From assembly GCA_029267795.1 (NCBI GenBank), contig JAJUHR010000153.1, forward strand, positions 1 through 5,124: a DNA stretch of 5,124 nt. The letters are read 5' to 3'. This DNA is from Planctomycetota bacterium. GTDB lineage: Bacteria; Planctomycetota; Phycisphaerae; Phycisphaerales; Phycisphaeraceae. Positions 1 to 4,712 of the stretch are shown piece by piece. A model generated the notes under the pieces. It had not been told where the DNA came from and ran no database searches. It saw only the letters and a list, made by a program, of their open reading frames with translations. Every line of letters starts with the position of its first letter. The stretch's first letter is position 1. The position numbers and the translations under genes are program-made.

Positions 1-208
1 CCTGGACCCGCTCCCGCAGCGCGTTCGCCCGCGCCCCGAACTGCGGCCGGTCCTCCGCCGGCACCTCCTTCAACGTCGCCAGCAGGGCCTTCAAAGCCCC
101 CTTGCTGCCGAGGTACTTGACCCGAAAACGCTCCAACTGCTCGGCGTCACCGGCCGCCGCCAAGTCGTGCTCCGCCTCGGCTTGAAGCTGATCGATCCGC
201 TCCATCAT
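1..208 (-). CDS. pheS: Phenylalanyl-tRNA synthetase alpha subunit, N-terminal part (runs off the window)
   Basis: Cytoplasmic enzyme subunit that, with PheT, charges tRNA(Phe) with phenylalanine. Only the first 69 residues are present; the family is usually about 330-350 residues, so the catalytic core lies outside the window. What is visible is the N-terminal helical coiled-coil arm that contacts tRNA: an acidic helix, then FRVKYLGSKGALKALL (residues 28-43) and the P-A-E-D-R-P turn (50-55) followed by FG and an Asn (57-62). This order matches the E. coli PheS N-terminus (VEYLGKKG, then PPEERPAAG, then N). Two adjacent ATG codons (208-206 and 205-203) could each start the protein; the outer one is used here. 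The nearest purine-rich stretch, GAGG, is about 14 nt upstream, too far for a good Shine-Dalgarno. It lies 71 bp after purD on the same strand with no obvious terminator between. Identification is by remembered family pattern on a short fragment. Confidence 0.88.
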   Translation of the reverse strand, partial: MMERIDQLQAEAEHDLAAAGDAEQLERFRVKYLGSKGALKALLATLKEVPAEDRPQFGARANALRERVQ

Positions 209-279
209 GGCACGACACAATACCTCAAAACCGCAGAAATACAGTCACGCCCACCCCTTGGCTGACCCCCCGCTCCACC

Positions 280-1566
280 TCACCGCTTCATCACACGGAA
301 CCCGATGTCCCGCCTGTAGTAAGCCCCTTCGAAATGGACCCGCTCACACGCAGCGTTCGCCCGCTTCTGAGCCTCCGCAAGGTCCTTGCCCAGCGCACAG
401 ATGTTCAGCACCCGCCCGCCGCTGGTCACCAACTGCCCGCTCTTGTTCGCTGTCCCCGCGTGGAACACCTGCACACCCTCCATCTTCGCCGCTTCCTCCA
501 GCCCGCTGATAGGCACCCCGGTCTTGTACGCCCCGGGGTAGCCGCCGCTGGCCATCACCACGCAACAGCAACACCGCGGGTCCCAGGTCAGGTCCACCTC
601 GTCCAGCCGACCTTCGGCCGTGGCCAACAAGATCTCAACCAAGTCCCCCCGCAGCCGCATCATCAGCGCCTGCGTCTCGGGGTCGCCAAAGCGACAGTTG
701 AATTCCAATACCTTCGGGCCACCGGCGGTCAGCATCAGCCCAGCGTACAGCACGCCCCGATAGATCACCCCATCGCGTCGCAGCGCATCGACCACCGGCA
801 CCAGGATCTGCCGCTGAATCTCCCCCATGAGCCGTTCGTCCACCAGCGGCGTCGGGCAGTACGCCCCCATCCCCCCGGTGTTCGGCCCGGTGTCGCCCTC
901 ACCCACCTGCTTGTGGTCTTGGCAGGGGTCCAGCACAAAAATGTTCCGCCCGTCGACGAGCGCCAACACGGATACCTCCTGCCCCACCAGCCGCTCCTCG
1001 ATCACCACCGTATCGCCAGCGGAACCGAACGCCTTCTCCACCATGATCTTCTTCACCGCCTCAGCGGCTTCCTGGCTATCACGGCAGACGACCACCCCCT
1101 TGCCTTTGGCTAACCCAGCTGCCTTGACCACCACCGGCGTCTCTCGGCTGTTCACATACGCCAAGGCCGCCTGGGCGTCGCCGAACAGACGCGCCTCCGC
1201 CGTGGGGATCGCCGCCGACCGCATCAGTTGCTTCGCAAACGCCTTGTCCGATTCCAGCCGCGCCGCCGCCTGCACCGGCCCAAACACCGCTCGCCCTGAT
1301 TTGGCCAGCCGATCCGCCAGCCCGCCCGCCAGGGGGTCTTCCGGACCGATCACGATCAACTCCACCTTCTCTTGCCTGCAAAAATAGTCGATCGCGTCCA
1401 CCGTCTTGGTGTCGACGTGGTCCGCGTGGAGCGGGACGTTCTGACCCAGCCCCGCTGTCCCCCCATTGCCGGGTGCAAAGAACAACCTCCCACACCGCGG
1501 GGATTGCTTCAGTTTCCACCCCAGGGCATGTTCACGACCGCCGGACCCGATCACCAGAATGTTCAT
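280..1566 (-). CDS. purD: Phosphoribosylamine-glycine ligase (GAR synthetase)
   Basis: Cytoplasmic ATP-grasp enzyme for the second step of de novo purine synthesis: 5-phosphoribosylamine + glycine + ATP gives GAR + ADP + Pi. The product is 428 residues, essentially the usual bacterial length. The N-domain opens with ILVIGSGGREHAL (3-15) and has IGPEDPLAGGLAD (73-85). The ATP-grasp part shows AARLESDKAFAKQLM (101-115), KAAGLAKGKGV (148-158), GPNTGGMGAY (227-236) and EFNCRFGDPETQ (288-299). The C-domain has ASGGYPG (339-345). Two small oddities: Asp of the usual KADGLA loop is Ala150, and there are four cysteines in a row (332-335). The start is fixed by an in-frame TGA five codons upstream (1581-1579); no Shine-Dalgarno is visible, only C/G-rich sequence. 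It diverges from the kinase across the long gap and is followed by pheS after 71 bp. Function is near certain from the motifs. Confidence 0.97.
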   Translation of the reverse strand: MNILVIGSGGREHALGWKLKQSPRCGRLFFAPGNGGTAGLGQNVPLHADHVDTKTVDAIDYFCRQEKVELIVIGPEDPLAGGLADRLAKSGRAVFGPVQAAARLESDKAFAKQLMRSAAIPTAEARLFGDAQAALAYVNSRETPVVVKAAGLAKGKGVVVCRDSQEAAEAVKKIMVEKAFGSAGDTVVIEERLVGQEVSVLALVDGRNIFVLDPCQDHKQVGEGDTGPNTGGMGAYCPTPLVDERLMGEIQRQILVPVVDALRRDGVIYRGVLYAGLMLTAGGPKVLEFNCRFGDPETQALMMRLRGDLVEILLATAEGRLDEVDLTWDPRCCCCVVMASGGYPGAYKTGVPISGLEEAAKMEGVQVFHAGTANKSGQLVTSGGRVLNICALGKDLAEAQKRANAACERVHFEGAYYRRDIGFRVMKR

Positions 1567-1569
1567 ATA

Positions 1570-1588
1570 GGGCGGGCATCATACGCCC
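1570..1588 (-). promoter_or_regulatory. Small hairpin just upstream of the purD start
   Basis: GGGCG (1570-1574) and CGCCC (1584-1588) are complementary, with a 9-nt loop. In the purD transcript this stem would end 3 nt before the ATG and occupy the place of a Shine-Dalgarno, which is absent. It could dampen initiation, but a 5-bp GC stem of this size is common by chance in GC-rich DNA. Confidence 0.25.
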
Positions 1589-1627
1589 AATGCTCCAGGC
1601 AGCCCAACCAGCCATCGATCTGGCCCC

Positions 1628-1644
1628 GATGAGCAAAGCTCATC
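1628..1644. repeat. Short perfect hairpin with AAA loop
   Basis: GATGAGC (1628-1634) and GCTCATC (1638-1644) are perfectly complementary around an AAA loop. CCCC (1624-1627) and GGGG (1648-1651) could add four outer pairs across a 3-nt bulge. No T-tract follows on either strand, so it is not a standard intrinsic terminator. It covers the ATG of the weak ORF at 1629. It could be an operator or an RNA hairpin; a stem of this size is only mildly unexpected in 5 kb. Confidence 0.45.
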
Positions 1645-1973
1645 CACGGGGGGAGGGCCCAACTTACTCGCCGTCAACCGCGACCCATCCCGCCGAGAAC
1701 TACCCCCTCTCAAGGGAGTCGTTGGTCTTAAGCAACGGCCATGGCATCGTTGCTCACACGGCGATCGCCCCCCAACAAAACCAAAAGACAATCAAAGACC
1801 AGTGGTTACATATCGATCTGACAAAGACTCAATCCACCAACACTTGCCCCTCGGTTGATCCGCATCAGGCCTCTCTTTTCGACTTGCTCCTGGCTAGGTC
1901 AGTCACCGCTGAACCCCAGGCCCAACCCACCGCGCCCACCAAACGTGGCAAGGGCCGCCTGGATTTCACTTAG
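1629..1973 (+). CDS. Weak candidate small orphan protein (114 residues)
   Basis: I do not recognise this protein and it may not be real. The frame is open from inside the antisense of purD to the TAG at 1971-1973; in-frame ATGs lie at 1473, 1590 and 1629. The 1629 start is chosen because it falls clear of purD. In favour: counted by hand, third positions are about 66% G/C against about 51% at second positions, the direction expected for coding DNA in a GC-rich genome, and the C-terminus looks protein-like (a hydrophobic SLFDLLLAR segment, a Pro/Ala stretch, then a basic KRGKGRLDFT end). Against: no Shine-Dalgarno before any of the starts, weaker codon bias than purD or the kinase, no known domain, and a start buried in a hairpin. 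No signal peptide or membrane segment is evident. Confidence 0.22.
   Translation: MSKAHPRGEGPTYSPSTATHPAENYPLSRESLVLSNGHGIVAHTAIAPQQNQKTIKDQWLHIDLTKTQSTNTCPSVDPHQASLFDLLLARSVTAEPQAQPTAPTKRGKGRLDFT
1731..1754. repeat. 7-bp inverted repeat with 10-bp spacer (operator-like)
   Basis: AGCAACG (1731-1737) and CGTTGCT (1748-1754) are perfect inverted arms separated by 10 bp that contain the palindrome GCCATGGC (1738-1745). The 24-bp symmetric layout resembles a site for a dimeric DNA-binding protein and lies about 165 bp upstream of the purD start. It does not match the E. coli PurR box. A chance occurrence is possible. Confidence 0.35.
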
Positions 1974-2041
1974 GGCCTCTTCGCTTCGCCACAGCCGCCC
2001 CAGGTCTCGTCACTCCGCACCCATACGAAAAATGCCCTAAG
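1969..2041. repeat. 73-bp segment bounded by 8-bp inverted repeats
   Basis: CTTAGGGC (1969-1976) and GCCCTAAG (2034-2041) are perfect inverted repeats enclosing 57 bp. The segment begins at the end of the weak ORF and sits at the step from GC-rich to more A/T-rich sequence. The layout is that of a miniature inverted-repeat or REP-like element, but no flanking target duplication is clear, and an 8-bp pair within 100 bp is expected a few times per 5 kb by chance. Confidence 0.25.
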
Positions 2042-2086
2042 ATGTTGCACAGCGTTCTTTGTAAATGCGGAGATGTTTTAACTGTT

Positions 2087-2113
2087 TTGACCGGTTTGGC
2101 CGACTTCCAAAAT
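2087..2113 (+). promoter_or_regulatory. Weak sigma-70-like promoter candidate for the kinase
   Basis: TTGACC (2087-2092, five of six to the -35 consensus) is followed after 15 bp by CAAAAT (2108-2113, four of six to the -10). Spacing is two short of ideal. A second weak pair, TTGCAA (2201-2206) and TTTAAG (2222-2227), also has a 15-bp spacer. If the first were used, the leader would be roughly 260 nt and would carry all the structures before the kinase start. Confidence 0.2.
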
Positions 2114-2233
2114 AGATTCGGTCCAAGGCCGTGCTTAGCTTCGCGTGCATCGGTGGGATTCACCAGGAATCCAACCCCACGACGTACGAAGAGAGGGGCT
2201 TTGCAAACACGTATTCTCGGATTTAAGACCGCT

Positions 2234-2245
2234 TCTCGATCGAGA
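2234..2245. repeat. 12-bp perfect palindrome
   Basis: TCTCGATCGAGA is a perfect 12-bp palindrome about 135 bp upstream of the kinase start. Its half contains CTCG, the same tetramer that recurs at 2306, 2321 and 2340. It could be a protein-binding site within the kinase upstream region; binding is inference only. Confidence 0.4.
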
Positions 2246-2305
2246 CAGCCAGCCGAACACACATCGCGATAAGACACGAGAGGAGACCCACGTCGCACGA
2301 AAAAA

Positions 2306-2348
2306 CTCGATCGGTTAGAGCTCGGGTCGGTTCCAAAAACTCGTTCGG
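2306..2348 (+). repeat. Three tandem CTCG-(1-3 nt)-CGG motifs upstream of the kinase
   Basis: CTCGATCGG (2306-2314), CTCGGGTCGG (2321-2330) and CTCGTTCGG (2340-2348) form three related units starting 15 and 19 bp apart. The first and third are part of a longer direct repeat: AAAAACTCG-N-TCGG at 2301-2314 and 2335-2348 agree at 13 of 14 positions. The array lies 31-73 bp before the kinase ATG, so it could be a DNA operator array or, in RNA, alternative partners for the CGAGTTTT arm at 2350-2357. Confidence 0.5.
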
Positions 2349-2359
2349 GCGAGTTTTGG
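2333..2359 (+). promoter_or_regulatory. Leader hairpin before the kinase start
   Basis: CCAAAAACTCG (2333-2343) pairs with CGAGTTTTGG (2350-2359) through 10 base pairs with a single bulged A and a 6-nt TTCGGG loop. It ends 19 nt before the kinase ATG and 6 nt before its Shine-Dalgarno. There is no following T-tract of terminator length. Position and stability suggest an mRNA leader element acting on translation or decay. Confidence 0.55.
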
Positions 2360-2360
2360 C

Positions 2361-2375
2361 AGCTCAAGGAGCTCT
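2361..2375 (+). promoter_or_regulatory. Kinase ribosome binding site inside a small hairpin
   Basis: AAGGAG (2366-2371) is a perfect Shine-Dalgarno placed 7 nt before the ATG at 2379, which fixes the kinase start. AGCTC (2361-2365) and GAGCT (2369-2373) can pair around AAG, holding half of the site in a 5-bp stem. Alternatively AGAGCTC (2317-2323) can pair with GAGCTCT (2369-2375), enclosing the 2333-2359 hairpin and hiding the same site. These two pairings exclude each other. Confidence 0.7.
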
Positions 2376-2378
2376 TTT

Positions 2379-4661
2379 ATGACGCCCCCGAATCAGAATG
2401 GGAGATACGGCGCCGCGACTCGGATTTTCCGCTGGGTTCCGCTGCTCGTCGCCGTTGCAGGCATCCTCACCACCGTGCAGTTCTGGCACGTGCTGCAACG
2501 GGAGGAGGCCCTGGCCCAGATGCGCTCGCTCTTGCCCAAAGTCGTCGCCTCCAGTGGGTTCATCGTGTCTATCTTGTTGGGGTTGACGACCTACCTCCTG
2601 AGGATCGCGTGGCAGCAAGCCGCCGACCAAACCCGCGTCAATGAACGCCTGACCGCCGAAGTCGCCCAGCGCAAGCACACGGTGGAAAGGATGTCCCGCA
2701 CCGAGGAACGCTTCGAGCTGGCGGTCCAGGGGTTAAGCGACGGCCTGTGGGATTGGCTCGATGTCGATCGCGATGAGCTGTGGTGGTCCCCGCGGTTCTA
2801 CGAAATCCTCGGTTACGAGCCCGGCGAGATCGAGCCGAGCCTAAGCAAGTTCCGTGACCTGTTGCACCCCGACGACGCCGACCGCACCTTCGCTGCAATC
2901 CGCAACCACCTCGAAACCGGCCAGCCGCTCGACATCGAGCTCCGCCTCCGCAGCAAGCATGGCACGTATCGGCGCGTCCGCACCCATGGCAACGTCCTGC
3001 GGGATGCATCCGGACGCCCCCGGCGTATGGCCGGCTCCATCCAGGATATCACCGACCACAGACAGACCAGGGAGGCGCTGAAGGAAACCGAAGAGCGCTT
3101 CCGATCCATGGCCGATGCGGCCCCCGTGATGATCTGGGTTTCAGACGTGCACGGCCAGCGAACCTGGTTCAACAAGCGTTGGCTCGAGTTCACCGGGCGG
3201 ACGATGGAACAGGAACTCGGCACCGGTTGGCTGGACGGCGTACACCCCGAAGACGTGGATCGGGGCTCGAAAGCCATCAACGCGGCGCTCGATGCGCGCG
3301 TGCCGTTTCGCTTGGAATACCGCCTCCGCAGACGCGACGGCGTGTACCGCAGCATCCTCGGTCAAGGAACGCCCAGGTTCACCGAATCGGGCGAGTTCGC
3401 CGGGTATATCGGGTCTTGTCTCGATATCACCGACCTCACACGGACCGAGGAACGGATACGTCGGATCGTCGAGTCGGCCCCCAACGCCATGGTCATGGTC
3501 GACCGCTCCGGCCAGATCGAGCTGGTCAACGCCGAGCTCGAACGCGCCTTCGGCTACAACCGCGAAGAGTTGATCGGCCAATCCATCGAGGTCCTGGTCC
3601 CCCCACGCTACCGCGGGCAGCACCCGACCTACCGCAACCAGTTCCTCGCCGCCCCCCAGGCACGGCCCATGGGCAAGGGACGCGACCTCTTCGGCCTCCG
3701 CAAGGACGGGCGCGAGTTCCCCGTGGAGATCGGCCTGAACCCCATCGAGATGGACGACGGCGTCCACGTCCTGGCCGCCATCGTGGATATCACCGAGCGC
3801 AAACGCGCCGAAATGGAGCTGCGGCTCTACGCTTCACGCCTCAAGGCCATCAACCGCGAGCTGGAAGGCTACGTCTACACGGTCTCGCACGACCTCAAAG
3901 CCCCCCTGGTCACGTTCTTGGGCTACCTCAGCTATCTCAAGGATGACGTCGCCGCAGGGCGCAGCGACAGGCTCGAACAATTCATCCAGAACATGACCAA
4001 CGCCGCCCACCAGATGAAAACAATCCTCGACGACCTGCTGGAGATCAGCCGCATCGGCCGCATGAAGGACGAACCGGTAGTCGTGGACGTCCACGAAGCC
4101 GTGGCGTCGATCGTGGCGGAATTGCAGCCTCAGGTCGCCGAAAAGGCAGCCACCATACACATCCAGGACGACCTGCCTCCGATCCTCTTGGACCGGACCC
4201 AGATCCGACAGGTGTTCCAGAACCTGCTGACCAACGCGATCAAATACGGCTGCACCAGCCCCAACCCGACGATCACCGTGGGCGGAGAAGCCAACGACAA
4301 AGAGATCCGCTTCTTCGTCGCCGACAACGGGCCCGGCATCCCGCGCCAGTACCACGAAAAGATCTTCGGCCTGTTCCAGCGACTGGACAAGGACACCGAG
4401 GGCAACGGCGTAGGCCTCGCGATCGTGGCGCGGGTGGCAGAAGTCAACGGCGGGCGAGCCTGGGTCGAATCCGAAGTCGGACAGGGCGCCAAGTTCTGGG
4501 TCTCATTCCCCATCAAGCGGTCACCGGAAGAACCCGGGGAATATGCCGCCGTGGCACCGGGCGTCAGCCCCAAGCCGGTGGCTCAGGCCCCAAGCCCGGA
4601 GCCTTCAATCCCACACACAGGGATCGGCGCCCCGAAACCCGCCCATTCCCACACCGCTTGA
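2379..4661 (+). CDS. Membrane-bound multi-PAS sensor histidine kinase
   Basis: A 760-residue inner-membrane sensor kinase that should autophosphorylate on His504 and pass the phosphate to the response regulator encoded just downstream. Order of parts: transmembrane helix 1 (about 19-36), a short external loop of about 20 residues, transmembrane helix 2 (about 58-77), and a linker helix (79-110). Three PAS domains follow (about 111-226, 240-352, 361-473), each ending in the DIT motif that joins PAS to a signalling helix (D223, D349, D470). The first two have the HPDD/HPED signature (163-166, 289-292). HisKA holds TVSHDLKAPL (501-510). HATPase_c has the N-box QNLLTNAIKYG (614-624), G1 box DNGPGI (649-654), F box (663-666) and G2 box GNGVGL (675-680). 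A Pro/Ala-rich tail (about 715-760) has no recognised domain. The external loop is too small for a classic periplasmic sensor, so sensing is probably by the PAS domains. The start follows a perfect Shine-Dalgarno. The ligand is unknown; PAS3 is FixL-like. Confidence 0.95.
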   Translation: MTPPNQNGRYGAATRIFRWVPLLVAVAGILTTVQFWHVLQREEALAQMRSLLPKVVASSGFIVSILLGLTTYLLRIAWQQAADQTRVNERLTAEVAQRKHTVERMSRTEERFELAVQGLSDGLWDWLDVDRDELWWSPRFYEILGYEPGEIEPSLSKFRDLLHPDDADRTFAAIRNHLETGQPLDIELRLRSKHGTYRRVRTHGNVLRDASGRPRRMAGSIQDITDHRQTREALKETEERFRSMADAAPVMIWVSDVHGQRTWFNKRWLEFTGRTMEQELGTGWLDGVHPEDVDRGSKAINAALDARVPFRLEYRLRRRDGVYRSILGQGTPRFTESGEFAGYIGSCLDITDLTRTEERIRRIVESAPNAMVMVDRSGQIELVNAELERAFGYNREELIGQSIEVLVPPRYRGQHPTYRNQFLAAPQARPMGKGRDLFGLRKDGREFPVEIGLNPIEMDDGVHVLAAIVDITERKRAEMELRLYASRLKAINRELEGYVYTVSHDLKAPLVTFLGYLSYLKDDVAAGRSDRLEQFIQNMTNAAHQMKTILDDLLEISRIGRMKDEPVVVDVHEAVASIVAELQPQVAEKAATIHIQDDLPPILLDRTQIRQVFQNLLTNAIKYGCTSPNPTITVGGEANDKEIRFFVADNGPGIPRQYHEKIFGLFQRLDKDTEGNGVGLAIVARVAEVNGGRAWVESEVGQGAKFWVSFPIKRSPEEPGEYAAVAPGVSPKPVAQAPSPEPSIPHTGIGAPKPAHSHTA

Positions 4662-4704
4662 AGCTCCGGTGCGAGGTGGATGACTACAATAATGCACCGG
4701 AGCT
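4662..4704 (+). promoter_or_regulatory. Perfect 11-bp inverted repeat between kinase and regulator
   Basis: AGCTCCGGTGC (4662-4672) and GCACCGGAGCT (4694-4704) are perfectly complementary around a 21-nt loop; one G-T pair could extend the stem inward. The left arm begins at the base after the kinase TGA (4659-4661), and the right arm contains the regulator's Shine-Dalgarno GGAG (4699-4702). No T-tract follows, so it is not a standard terminator. Known precedent for such layouts is translational coupling: a ribosome ending the upstream gene covers the left arm and frees the downstream site. The pairing is seen; the mechanism is inferred. Confidence 0.75.
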
Positions 4705-4712
4705 CCGCATGA
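4680..4712 (+). other. Ten-codon mini-ORF overlapping the regulator start
   Basis: ATG at 4680 opens a 10-codon frame (MTTIMHRSSA) whose TGA (4710-4712) overlaps the regulator's ATG (4709-4711) as ATGA. It starts in the loop of the 4662-4704 hairpin and runs through its right arm. GAGG (4673-4676) lies only 3 nt before its ATG, too close for a strong ribosome site. It may be chance, or a translated leader that opens the hairpin. Confidence 0.25.
4699..4702 (+). promoter_or_regulatory. Ribosome binding site of the response regulator
   Basis: GGAG lies 6 nt before the ATG at 4709 and decides that start over the out-of-frame ATGs at 4680 and 4692. All four bases are in the right arm of the 11-bp inverted repeat and would be paired when the hairpin forms. 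Confidence 0.7.

Larger units (their letters stand above)
1567..2378. other. Long divergent intergenic region between purD and the histidine kinase
   Basis: This stretch of 812 bp separates two divergently oriented genes and should contain promoters for both. I see no tRNA, rRNA fragment, CRISPR repeat or transposase remnant. The left part (to about 1970) is moderately GC-rich with several small inverted repeats and one weak plus-strand ORF (1629-1973). One bulged hairpin there pairs CCTGG (1889-1893), GG (1897-1898) and TCAG (1899-1902) with CTGA (1909-1912), CC (1914-1915) and CCAGG (1916-1920); no T-tract follows it on either strand. The right part (about 2018-2378) is visibly richer in A/T than the flanking genes and holds hairpins, a 12-bp palindrome (2234-2245) and repeated CTCG motifs leading to the kinase start. 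No confident minus-strand promoter for purD was found. Confidence 0.8.

Noticed and set aside
334..1113. Plus-strand ORF of 259 codons antisense to purD
   Set aside because: Shadow of a GC-rich gene: purD motifs fill the other strand and this frame shows no domain and a Pro/His/Arg-rich composition.
1760..1769. GGCGATCGCC palindrome, containing the cyanobacterial HIP1 octamer
   Set aside because: A single copy in 5 kb gives no sign of HIP1 iteration and no other cyanobacterial feature is seen.
2140..2180. tRNA-like T-arm around GGATTC...GAATCC
   Set aside because: No acceptor stem, anticodon arm or conserved TTC loop can be built around it.
1966..2367. Minus-strand ORF of 133 codons in the gap
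   Set aside because: It starts across the kinase leader hairpins, has no Shine-Dalgarno, no recognisable domain and no GC-rich codon bias; the FVRRG repeat in it is explained by the 15-bp DNA repeat.
2486..2499. TGGCAC...TGCA resembling a sigma-54 promoter
   Set aside because: The GG to GC spacing is 8 rather than 10 and it lies inside the kinase coding region.
3141..3767. Minus-strand ORFs opposite the kinase, the longest of 208 codons
   Set aside because: Kinase domains are continuous on the plus strand; the antisense frames carry no motifs.
2379..4661. Kinase as a phytochrome, because of the Rcp1-like partner
   Set aside because: There are no GAF or PHY domains and no chromophore cysteine context; the sensor part is three PAS domains only.
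4662..4704. Intrinsic terminator between kinase and regulator
   Set aside because: The stem is strong but the loop is 21 nt and no T-tract follows; the right arm also serves the regulator's ribosome site.
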